A stretch of 29,997 nt of DNA, taken from DATFXM01 sp035315885 (GTDB taxonomy: Bacteria > Acidobacteriota > Blastocatellia > UBA7656). The notes beneath the pieces are model-generated. The model made no database searches and was not told the DNA's origin. It worked only from the letters and a program-made list of their open reading frames with translations. The position numbers and the translations under genes were made by a program. Of this stretch, positions 8,051 to 14,884 are shown one piece after another; positions within the stretch are counted from its first letter, which is position 1, and each line of letters starts with the position of its first letter. The DNA is taken from positions 1-29,997 of the forward strand of contig DATFXM010000006.1 in assembly GCA_035315885.1 (NCBI GenBank), written 5' to 3'.

Positions 8051-9103
8051 TTTTCTCAGTACTTCTTCAACTGCGGCTATCACTTCATTGGTGCTTATGC
8101 GTACTATCGAACCTTTTACGTCGGTGTCCTTCTGCAGGCGTTCTCCTCCGAGGACTGAGGTTGGAGAATCAGTCCACGGGTGCCACACGTCGGGGTTCGA
8201 TGAGCCGAACACTGCAACAATCGGACAACCTACCGCGGCCGCAATGTGCATCAAGCCGCTGTCATTGCCTACGAATACTGCTCCCAACTCGGCGGTCAAC
8301 GCCACCACTTCGTCCAGCTTCAAATGAGGCAGGACTAACGGGCCGCTCCTGGTTTGCGCAGCTACGTCCTCGGCCAGCTCCTTCTGCCCGGGACCGGTGA
8401 CAATCAAGCTCCTCAGCGACCAATGTTCGGCCAGATAGTCTATCACCGCTGCGAACCCGCTTGCGCCCCACCGCTTGGACTCGAACGCCGCGCCGGGTGC
8501 GATTAGCGCGAAGCGTTCAGCCTTATTATGTGAGTTTCCGTCTGACCTATCGATGTTGATCGTCTTCAACGCCGCCAGCGCTCGCTCAGATGCCGGCCGG
8601 GAGACCTCGATGTTGAGTCGGGGCTTCACGGGGAGGGGTACGCCTGCCCAGGTTAGCAACGCTAGTTGCTGTTCGACGCTATGAATCTTTTGACGCCCGA
8701 GGACCTTGTCGGGACCCGGGGCTCGGCGGTTGGCCATCCAGGACCCGGGAAGTGAATCGTAGCCTACCGAGTAGCGCGCTCCGCACAACGATGCCATCAA
8801 CATTGCGGTTGTGCCGCCGTGAAGGTTGAATGCGATTTGCGGCCTCGAATTGCGCAGCGTGCGAATGGCGGCCAGCCTCGATGCCGCATTCTTTTCGACT
8901 ACTATCATACGGTCCACCAGCGGATGGCCGTCGAGGAGGGGCGCGGCGAGCGGTTCCAGGACGGCGATGATTTGGAGATTCGGCCGCCAGTCCTTTAGTG
9001 CTGAGAGGCAAGGTGTCATCAGGACGGTGTCACCAATTGATCGGAGCCTAACCAGTACGACTCGATGAATTTCGGACCAATCAATGGGGGCAACTGAACT
9101 CAT
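8033..9103 (-). CDS. Glycosyltransferase family 9 (LPS heptosyltransferase-like)
   Basis: A 356-aa GT-B enzyme expected to transfer heptose from ADP-heptose onto the LPS core at the inner membrane. Seen: VVLVRLRSIGDTVLMTPCL near the N-terminus (15-33, the GT9 hallmark), IAPGAAFESKRW (201-212), and the donor-site segment FVGNDSGLMHIAAAVGCPIV (277-296) followed by AVFGSSNP. I start at the ATG at 9103; the frame stays open upstream but that part overlaps the Trm112-like gene and does not look like GT9. The last seven codons (KVGSEQ and stop) are written by GCAGTAG heptamers, so the original C-terminus may have been altered. It follows the Trm112-like gene by 20 bases, with the heptose kinase downstream. 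Confidence 0.9.
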   Translation of the reverse strand: MSSVAPIDWSEIHRVVLVRLRSIGDTVLMTPCLSALKDWRPNLQIIAVLEPLAAPLLDGHPLVDRMIVVEKNAASRLAAIRTLRNSRPQIAFNLHGGTTAMLMASLCGARYSVGYDSLPGSWMANRRAPGPDKVLGRQKIHSVEQQLALLTWAGVPLPVKPRLNIEVSRPASERALAALKTINIDRSDGNSHNKAERFALIAPGAAFESKRWGASGFAAVIDYLAEHWSLRSLIVTGPGQKELAEDVAAQTRSGPLVLPHLKLDEVVALTAELGAVFVGNDSGLMHIAAAVGCPIVAVFGSSNPDVWHPWTDSPTSVLGGERLQKDTDVKGSIVRISTNEVIAAVEEVLRKVGSEQ

Positions 9104-9123
9104 GGATTGAGCTGCCTGTCCGT

Positions 9124-9294
9124 CTACTCTTCGATGGTGGCCTGGTTGGCGAGCATGACCGGAAAGTCGTCTTGAATGGGATAGACGCGCTTGCATTGCG
9201 GGCACTTCAATCCGGACGAGTCTGGTTTCAGCTCTACTTTGACCATGCAGACTGGGCAAACGAGCATTTCGAGAAGTCGCGGACTAACGGGCAC
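9124..9294 (-). CDS. Trm112-like (YcaR/UPF0434) small zinc-ribbon protein
   Basis: A small gene of 56 aa starting with GTG, preceded by a strong GGAGG 7-8 bases upstream. The product has SPRLLEMLVCPVC near the N-terminus, CPQC about 20 residues later, then RVYPIQDDFPVML, which is the Trm112/YcaR pattern: a zinc knuckle plus the YPI-D-IPVML tail. Trm112 proteins activate SAM methyltransferases in eukaryotes and archaea. The bacterial short form has no settled role, but in Escherichia coli ycaR sits between lpxK and kdsB. Here too it begins an LPS gene cluster and lies 20 bases before the heptosyltransferase. Likely the first gene of the operon (promoter at 9322-9351). Confidence 0.88.
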   Translation of the reverse strand: MPVSPRLLEMLVCPVCMVKVELKPDSSGLKCPQCKRVYPIQDDFPVMLANQATIEE

Positions 9295-9321
9295 CTCTTC
9301 ACCTCCGTGATCAAGCGGTTG

Positions 9322-9351
9322 AGTCTAGCACCGGTGCATGAGGGCGGTCAA
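9322..9351 (-). promoter_or_regulatory. Candidate sigma70 promoter of the Trm112-GT9-kinase operon
   Basis: On the minus strand, TTGACC (9346-9351) and TAGACT (9322-9327) are separated by 18 bases. That is 5/6 and 4/6 matches to consensus. Transcription would start about 20 bases before the GTG of the Trm112-like gene. The heptamer palindrome begins 11 bases upstream of the -35. Confidence 0.5.
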
Positions 9352-9361
9352 TTTTTGAACT

Positions 9362-9537
9362 GCAGTAGGCAGTAGGCAGTTTCAGGTTTCGGGTCTAGAG
9401 TTCAGGGTTCGTCTCAGTAAACGCTGACTTGCCCTGAACCCGCTGCTTGCAAACGGCCATCGATGTGCGCAGTTAGGTTGCCGAAACGCTAACCCTAAAC
9501 CCGAAACCCGAAACTGCCTACTGCCTACTGCCTACCG
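9362..9537. repeat. Composite heptamer palindrome (GCAGTAG outside, GGGTTTM inside)
   Basis: Sits between the divergent Trm112-like and VWFA genes. The left arm (9362-9410) runs GCAGTAGGCAGTAGGCAG, then TTTCAGGTTTCGGG. The right arm (9486-9537), read on the minus strand, runs GGTAGGCAGTAGGCAGTAGG, then CAGTTTCGGGTTTCGGG and TTTAGGG. The two arms show the same order of units, about 50 bases each, around a 75-base centre without obvious structure. It is the clearest example of the composite architecture in the window. Confidence 0.87.
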
Positions 9538-9602
9538 CTTTCAAAATTGAAAATCTCAGCCGCAGCGTGCTAACCTCCAGACTCGTACCTCGGGTCTCGA
9601 TC

Positions 9603-10571
9603 ATGAAGCTATCTGCGCCTCGTAGCACCCCCCGAGTCCTTGCTCTGCTGCTGACATTGTCTGCACTGATCGCACCTCAAGCGGCAGGTCAACGCGAGCA
9701 GAAAGATCAGATCACGCTAAGAACCGATCTCGTAGTCGTGGACGTGACCGTCACCGATAAGGACGGGAATTTCATTCGCAAGCTCAAGCCCGAAGACTTT
9801 GTCGTCTACGATGACGGCGTCGAGCGGAAACACGAATACGACCTCTTTAGCGCAAGTGAAGAGGCAAGCCTTACCAGACCAATCGCGGTGGTCTTCGCAC
9901 TTGACGTCTCAGGCAGCATCACCAACGAAGAGATCAACAGACAACGGTTCGCCGCGGAAAGTTTCATAAAGCTGCTCACGCCGGATTCGACGTTTGCCGT
10001 CCTGGCCTTCAACTACGAGATTCGGCTTCTTCAGGACTTCACCAGCGATCCCAAAAAGATCGGGCAGGCGTTTGAAAAGATCGGTCGGGGCGAAGGCTCT
10101 ACGCGACTCTTTCAAACAATAGATCGAGCAGTGTCGATGCTGAAGCGCGGTCCGAGATTTCGGTCGGGTCGAAGACTGCGCCGAGTGGTCATCGTGCTCA
10201 CTGACGGCTTCGACAACGTCGATCCCCCGGAACAAGATCCGCTGATCCAGCATGCCACCAACGCGGAGGTAACGGTCTATTCGATTACGACTCCGTCCTA
10301 CATCGCGGGCTCAGCGCCACACCAGCGGAGCATGACGCTGCTGGACGTATCTCGGATCGTGCCGATGACCGGGGGCAAAGATTTTTCAGCGGACGACAAG
10401 GATTTCACCCCGGCCTTCAAAGCTATCGCCGAAGAGATTCGCTCGAGTTACACAATTGCGTACTACCCACCTGAAAAGAACCGTCACGACGGCCGCACAC
10501 ACCAGATACGAATCGAGTGCAAAAAGAGCGGTGCGATAGTCCGCACAAGCCGAGGGGCTTATAAGTTCTGA
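9603..10571 (+). CDS. Secreted VWFA-domain protein of the acidobacterial type
   Basis: A 322-aa exported protein. The ATG at 9603 gives a good signal peptide (LALLLTLSALIAPQAAG); an upstream in-frame GTG at 9567 would put 12 odd residues before it. After the signal come LRTDLVVVDVTVTDKDGNF and LKPEDFVVYDDGVERK, the lead-in of the VWFA-related domain abundant in Acidobacteria. The von Willebrand A fold follows with the MIDAS motif DVSGS (101-105) and VLTDGFDN near residue 200, so metal-dependent ligand binding is plausible. The C-terminal SYTIAYYPPEKNRHDGRTH is also typical. Its ligand and function are unknown. The TGA stop is part of the first GTTCTGA heptamer of a downstream array. Stand-alone transcription unit. 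Confidence 0.9.
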   Translation: MKLSAPRSTPRVLALLLTLSALIAPQAAGQREQKDQITLRTDLVVVDVTVTDKDGNFIRKLKPEDFVVYDDGVERKHEYDLFSASEEASLTRPIAVVFALDVSGSITNEEINRQRFAAESFIKLLTPDSTFAVLAFNYEIRLLQDFTSDPKKIGQAFEKIGRGEGSTRLFQTIDRAVSMLKRGPRFRSGRRLRRVVIVLTDGFDNVDPPEQDPLIQHATNAEVTVYSITTPSYIAGSAPHQRSMTLLDVSRIVPMTGGKDFSADDKDFTPAFKAIAEEIRSSYTIAYYPPEKNRHDGRTHQIRIECKKSGAIVRTSRGAYKF

Positions 10572-10598
10572 GTTCTGAGTTCTGAGTTCCGAGTGCGG
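10565..10598. repeat. Heptamer array, GTKCTGA family
   Basis: Three perfect GTTCTGA units in tandem (10565-10585), then GTTCCGA and GTGCGGA. The first unit overlaps the last two codons of the VWFA gene (TTC TGA). No inverted arm is obvious nearby, unlike the palindromic members. Confidence 0.85.
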
Positions 10599-10896
10599 AC
10601 CTCGGCGTCGTGCGCGCGGTGTTTCATCAATGCGTGACTAAGTAAGTCGCGTTTCACGCGAAGGGTCGCAAAGAACGCGAAGGGTCGCAAAGAACGCAAA
10701 GTTCAGAACGTTTACGGTCTTTGTGAAACTCTTGCGGCCTTTTCCTGAAACCAATCTCGGTTGGTCGCTAATAACGAGGACACCACGACTCACTCCATCA
10801 AAGACTAAACAGGATCGCAGCGTGACTGGAACTTCTTTGCTTCTTTATCCGCAAACGATTAACATTGCAGTTTGCGTTTAACGCGCCTGAATCGTC
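10599..10896. other. Intergenic region with a family-B repeat and a possible rimO promoter
   Basis: No gene is seen between the VWFA gene and rimO. It holds the family-B repeat (10645-10790) and a weak promoter-like pair upstream of rimO: TTGCTT (10837-10842) and TAACAT (10860-10865), spaced 17 bases. Confidence 0.5.
10645..10790. repeat. Intergenic repeat, family B, copy 2, with a 19-bp tandem duplication
   Basis: Contains a perfect tandem 19-mer (gcgaagggtcgcaaagaac at 10658-10676 and 10677-10695) and then the conserved words TGAAACCAATCTCGGTTGGT and CGCTAAT. These match, in order, the minus strand of 5219-5255 and the plus strand of 29756-29782. Confidence 0.68.
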
Positions 10897-12360
10897 ATGA
10901 GCGGTACCACCAGAAAAACCAACGGCAATAATTCCCAAAGGACCCGTCAGAGCTTTGGGTCACCTGGTCCGAACTCCAGCGCCCACGCGAGCGCTGCCCA
11001 GCAGAACCTTCGTCAAAAAGTTGGCATGGTGAGCCTGGGATGCCCAAAGAACCTCATAGACAGCGAGGTCATGATGGGCATGCTGGCACGCCAGGGATTC
11101 GATATCACTTCCGATCAGACCGCGGCCGACGTCCTCGTAGTCAACACCTGCGGCTTTATTGATTCCGCCAGACAGGAGTCGGTGAACACCATCCTCGAGA
11201 TGGCCCAGCTTAAACAATTGGGAAAACTCAAGCGGCTCATCGTCGCCGGATGCCTCGTGGAGCGTTATCGCGATGATCTGCAACGCGAAATTCCAGAGAT
11301 CGATGCGTGCATCGGAGTAAATCAACTCGCCGACATCGGCGAAGTCGTCGAGCAACGCCGCGTGCTTCCGGTCTATAGCAGTACCGCCTCGGCACCCGAG
11401 CTTTATCTTTACGACGAGACTACTCCTCGACTCAGGTCGACAGCTCCGTACACGGCTTACGTAAAGATCGCCGAAGGCTGCGATCATACTTGCGCCTTTT
11501 GCATTATCCCTCAGCTCCGAGGCAAATTTCGGTCGCGGTCTCCGGAATCGATCATTCGAGAGGTCGAGGTGCTTGCGGCGCAAGGCGTCAAAGAGTTTGT
11601 TCTTGTTTCGCAGGACACCACGACTTATGGGAGCGATCTCGCATTGAAGGACGGCCTGGCGAACCTGCTGGATCGGCTCGCATCCATTTCTGGAGTTGAG
11701 TGGCTCCGCTTCATGTACTGTTATCCCACCGCGATCACCGATGAGCTGTTGCGCGTGATGGCCGAGCGGGAAAATGTCTGTAACTACTTCGACATTCCGC
11801 TGCAACATGTCAGCCGTTCTGTGCTCGCGAGGATGCGTCGAGGTGGCGGGCGCGACTCTTATGAAAGACTTATCGAGCGAATCCGCCGCCGTGTTCCGCA
11901 AGTCGGCATCAGAACGACATTCATCGTAGGCTTCCCAGGCGAGACGGAAGATGACTTTGAAGAACTGATGGATTTCGCGCGAACCGTCCAGTTTGACCGC
12001 CTTGGAGTGTTCACCTACTCCGATGAAGAGAACTCCGCAGGCTTTCAACTCGACGGCAAAATCGACCAGCCCATGATGAAGCGCCGCGAGCGCTTGTTGA
12101 TGCAGCAGCAGGCGCGCCTGTCAAAGCGTAAGAACAGGGAGCTGGTTGGGAACCGGTTCAAAGTCCTGCTCGAAGGCAAGTCCAAACAGACCGATCTTTT
12201 GCTTGAAGGACGAATGCAGACTCAGGCTCCCGAAATCGATGGGTCGGTCCTGATAAACGACGTCGCGGATGGGCTGAGTGTTCAGCCCGGGGATTTTGTG
12301 GACGTCGAAATCACTGAAGCTCACGATTACGATCTGATCGGCCGCGCCGTTTCCGGTTGA
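10897..12360 (+). CDS. rimO: Ribosomal protein uS12 methylthiotransferase RimO
   Basis: A radical-SAM enzyme (487 aa) that adds a methylthio group to the conserved Asp of ribosomal protein uS12. The N-terminal UPF0004 cluster cysteines are Cys49 (SLGCPKNLIDSE), Cys85 (NTCGFI) and Cys119 (GCLVERY). The radical-SAM CxxxCxxC is Cys195, Cys199 and Cys202 (GCDHTCAFC). A TRAM domain forms the last 70 residues. SLGCPKNL and the radical-SAM context separate it from MiaB. A low-complexity N-terminal extension of about 40 residues precedes the first strand; no other ATG, GTG or TTG lies in frame between 10897 and the domain, so the extension appears real. First gene of a plus-strand run (rimO-pgpA-nadD-cinA). 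Confidence 0.95.
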   Translation: MSGTTRKTNGNNSQRTRQSFGSPGPNSSAHASAAQQNLRQKVGMVSLGCPKNLIDSEVMMGMLARQGFDITSDQTAADVLVVNTCGFIDSARQESVNTILEMAQLKQLGKLKRLIVAGCLVERYRDDLQREIPEIDACIGVNQLADIGEVVEQRRVLPVYSSTASAPELYLYDETTPRLRSTAPYTAYVKIAEGCDHTCAFCIIPQLRGKFRSRSPESIIREVEVLAAQGVKEFVLVSQDTTTYGSDLALKDGLANLLDRLASISGVEWLRFMYCYPTAITDELLRVMAERENVCNYFDIPLQHVSRSVLARMRRGGGRDSYERLIERIRRRVPQVGIRTTFIVGFPGETEDDFEELMDFARTVQFDRLGVFTYSDEENSAGFQLDGKIDQPMMKRRERLLMQQQARLSKRKNRELVGNRFKVLLEGKSKQTDLLLEGRMQTQAPEIDGSVLINDVADGLSVQPGDFVDVEITEAHDYDLIGRAVSG

Positions 12361-12364
12361 CCGA

Positions 12365-12895
12365 GTGAACCAGGACATCCCAGCAGAGCGCCTGAAGCTT
12401 TCGGCAGGCGATCGCGTTGCCTATGCGGTTGCTACGGGAGCGGGCGCCGGACTGATACCGTTTGCGCCCGGCACTTTCGGCTCTTTGGAAGGCGTCGCCC
12501 TCTTTCTGGTCTTCGGGTATCTCTACGACCGCCTTGGTATAACGTGGCCTACGCCGTTACCTCTTCTTGGCATCGTAAACATCCTCGTCTTCGTGTTGGG
12601 CGTCTGGGCAGCGAATCGCCTATGCCGGATAAAATCGCAAAACGATCCGCGGCAGGCAGTCGTAGACGAAATAAGCGGTCAGCTCATTTCAGTGTGGCCC
12701 CTGGCGGCAACCCCTTCGGCAAGCGGCGTAGTGCTTGCGTTCATTCTGTTTCGAGTCTTCGACATTCTTAAGCCTTATCCTATTCGCAAACTGGAACGGT
12801 TGCCTGGCGGCCTCGGAGTAATGGCCGACGACGTGTTAGCGGGAGGGTTTGCGGCAGCTCTCGTTTGGTTGGGCCGGCATTTCGGAGTGGTGTAA
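12365..12895 (+). CDS. pgpA: Phosphatidylglycerophosphatase A
   Basis: Membrane lipid phosphatase (176 aa) that converts phosphatidylglycerophosphate to phosphatidylglycerol. Seen: IPFAPGTFGSLEG (N-terminal), VVDEISGQLISVW (central acidic motif), FRVFDILKPYPIRKLE and GLGVMADDVLAG (C-terminal catalytic acids), with about four membrane segments. The start is GTG, 4 bases after the rimO stop, so it is probably translationally coupled. Length and all motifs match the family. Confidence 0.93.
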   Translation: MNQDIPAERLKLSAGDRVAYAVATGAGAGLIPFAPGTFGSLEGVALFLVFGYLYDRLGITWPTPLPLLGIVNILVFVLGVWAANRLCRIKSQNDPRQAVVDEISGQLISVWPLAATPSASGVVLAFILFRVFDILKPYPIRKLERLPGGLGVMADDVLAGGFAAALVWLGRHFGVV

Positions 12896-12905
12896 TCTCT
12901 GACTA

Positions 12906-13613
12906 ATGACGGGTATCGTATCCGATTCCGAAGCACCAAGAATCGAAGTGCTGAGAAGAGCTTCCCGAACGGGGAAGCGGCTGGGAGTCTTCGCAGCGTC
13001 GTTCAACCCACCGACGATCGCGCATCTGGAGCTTATGCGAAGGGCGGCCGATCGATTCTCCCTCGGCGAGCTTCTGGCGCTTGCGGGAGTCGCCAATGCG
13101 GACAAGTCGGTTTACGAGTCTACGCTCAGCGACCGGCTCGAGATGATGCTGGCCGCCAGTTCTGAGGATCCCCGGATATCAGTGGGGGTTTCTTCGCACG
13201 CGTTTTACGTTGACATGGTCGATGCTCTCGACGATGTCTATCCAGACGATACCGATTTGCACTTCATCATCGGCTTCGATACATTCGAGCGCGTGCTTGA
13301 CCCGCAGGATCGCTATACTGTGCGATACCATCGCCGGTTTGAAAATCGCCGCGAAGCGCTGGACTACCTTTTTTCGCGTGCAAAACTGATCGTTGCCAAC
13401 AGAGCAGGGTCAAAACAATCGGATATTGAACGACTACTCCAGCATGAACCTGAGGCGGTTCGAAAGGGAGTGTTGTTGCTCGAATTCCCCGAGGAGCTTA
13501 CATCGTGCTCGGCGACGGAAGTTCGAAAGAGGATTCGAGGCGGTGTGAGCATTTCGGACCTCGTACCACCTGAGGTCGAGTCGTACATAATCGATCGGGG
13601 ACTTTACAGATAG
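12906..13613 (+). CDS. nadD: Nicotinate-nucleotide adenylyltransferase-like protein (NadD family)
   Basis: A 235-aa nucleotidyltransferase fold, expected to adenylate NaMN or NMN. Seen: GVFAASFNPPTIAHLEL (27-43), a GFDTFERVLDP segment (123-133), and TSCSATEVRKRIRGG (199-213), the ISSTxxR-type ATP-binding motif. The N-terminal signature is degenerate: the usual HxGH reads T37-I38-A39-H40, with Ala for Gly, which could lower or change activity. Ten bases after pgpA and one base before cinA, whose C-terminal domain makes the NaMN that NadD uses. The family call is firm; exact substrate is less so. Confidence 0.8.
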   Translation: MTGIVSDSEAPRIEVLRRASRTGKRLGVFAASFNPPTIAHLELMRRAADRFSLGELLALAGVANADKSVYESTLSDRLEMMLAASSEDPRISVGVSSHAFYVDMVDALDDVYPDDTDLHFIIGFDTFERVLDPQDRYTVRYHRRFENRREALDYLFSRAKLIVANRAGSKQSDIERLLQHEPEAVRKGVLLLEFPEELTSCSATEVRKRIRGGVSISDLVPPEVESYIIDRGLYR

Positions 13614-13614
13614 G

Positions 13615-14853
13615 ATGCTAAAAGCTGAAATCATCGCAATCGGATCGGAGCTGTTGACTCCGTACCGCTCGGACACGAATTCGCTCTGGCTCACGCAGAG
13701 GCTCAACTCGGTCGGTATTGATGTACATCAGAAGACGATCGTTGGCGACGACGAGGCGCGAATGGAGGACGCGGTCAAATCGGCGCTCTCGCGCAGCGAT
13801 GTCGTCATTTCAACCGGAGGTTTAGGCCCGACCGAAGATGACCTCACCAGAAAAGTGTTTGCCCGGGTGACCGGGCGCCAGCTCCTGCTTGATTACGCAG
13901 TGCTCGAAGAAATTCGGGAGCGTTTCGCAAGCAGGGGCTACAAGATGACACCCAACAATGAGCGCCAGGCGCTTGTTCCAGCCGGTGCAACCGTCCTGTC
14001 CAACCCGAACGGCAGTGCGCCGGGCGTGAAGATGGAGCACGACGGCCGCCTCATCGTTTTGTTGCCGGGGCCGCCTCGCGAAAATCAACCGATGTTTGAC
14101 ACGTTCGTAATGCCGGAGCTCGAGCGTATTTCACGCGGTGTCAGGTTGGCCAGGCGAGTGCTGAAAGTCACCGGACTCGGAGAGTCACACCTCGACGACC
14201 TGATCGCACCTATCTACACCGAGTATTCGAACCCGGTGACTACGATTCTGTTTACAGATTCAGAAGTCGAAATCCATTTGACTGCGACATCCGACAGCTA
14301 TTCACGCGCGGAAGAGTTGGCCACCGAGTTGACCGACAAGCTGGTTGAGAAGCTCGGTTACTACGTTTACACGACGACCGGAGAGTTGCTTGAAGAGGTC
14401 ATCGGGGCGGGACTTCGGAAACGGGAGATGACGCTTGCTACAGCGGAAAGCTGTACGGGCGGTCTTGTCGCCGAGCGCATAACTCGCGTGCCGGGTTCAA
14501 GCGATTACTTTGTAGGCGGGATGGTGACTTATTCCAACGATGCGAAGAACAGCTTGCTGGGTGTTCCCAAAGAAATGATCGAAGAATTGGGACCGGTTAG
14601 CGGAGAGGTAGCCGAAGCAATGGCCAGAGGCGTGCGACAGCGCAGCGGCGCTACCGTGGGGATAAGCGTCACCGGCGTTGCGGGGCCGGGAGGTGGAACT
14701 GACGCGGTTCCGGTAGGCACGGTCTACGTTGGCCTCGCAGACGATGTCGTAAGCAGCAATCGAAGGCTCGTGCTCGGCGGCGACCGCCATTTGATACGTT
14801 CGCGTGCGTCAACTGCGGCGCTCGAGATGGTCAGGAGAAGATATCTCGTTTGA
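13615..14853 (+). CDS. cinA: CinA: nicotinamide-nucleotide amidohydrolase / competence-damage protein
   Basis: A 412-aa two-domain protein. The N-terminal MoCF-like domain has AIGSELL, ISTGGLGPTEDDLTRKV and LLPGPPRENQPMF (NMN-related pyrophosphatase activity in some CinA). The C-terminal PncC domain has ATAESCTGGLVAERI with catalytic Ser279, then YFVGGMVTYSNDAKNSLLGV and SVTGVAGPGGGTD. PncC converts NMN to NaMN and ammonia, salvaging NMN released by DNA ligase. The start is one base after the nadD-like stop, so the two are almost certainly co-translated. Full length, all motifs present. Confidence 0.94.
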   Translation: MLKAEIIAIGSELLTPYRSDTNSLWLTQRLNSVGIDVHQKTIVGDDEARMEDAVKSALSRSDVVISTGGLGPTEDDLTRKVFARVTGRQLLLDYAVLEEIRERFASRGYKMTPNNERQALVPAGATVLSNPNGSAPGVKMEHDGRLIVLLPGPPRENQPMFDTFVMPELERISRGVRLARRVLKVTGLGESHLDDLIAPIYTEYSNPVTTILFTDSEVEIHLTATSDSYSRAEELATELTDKLVEKLGYYVYTTTGELLEEVIGAGLRKREMTLATAESCTGGLVAERITRVPGSSDYFVGGMVTYSNDAKNSLLGVPKEMIEELGPVSGEVAEAMARGVRQRSGATVGISVTGVAGPGGGTDAVPVGTVYVGLADDVVSSNRRLVLGGDRHLIRSRASTAALEMVRRRYLV

Positions 14854-14884
14854 CCGGACTTCTGTTCCGGCTCGATCTCAACCA

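Noticed and set aside
9362..9537. CRISPR-like array
   Set aside because: Units are 7 bp in direct contact, with no spacers and no cas genes.
10960..12048. A 362-codon open frame on the minus strand
   Set aside because: Complete antisense of rimO, whose cluster cysteines and domains are unmistakable; no recognisable content on the other strand.
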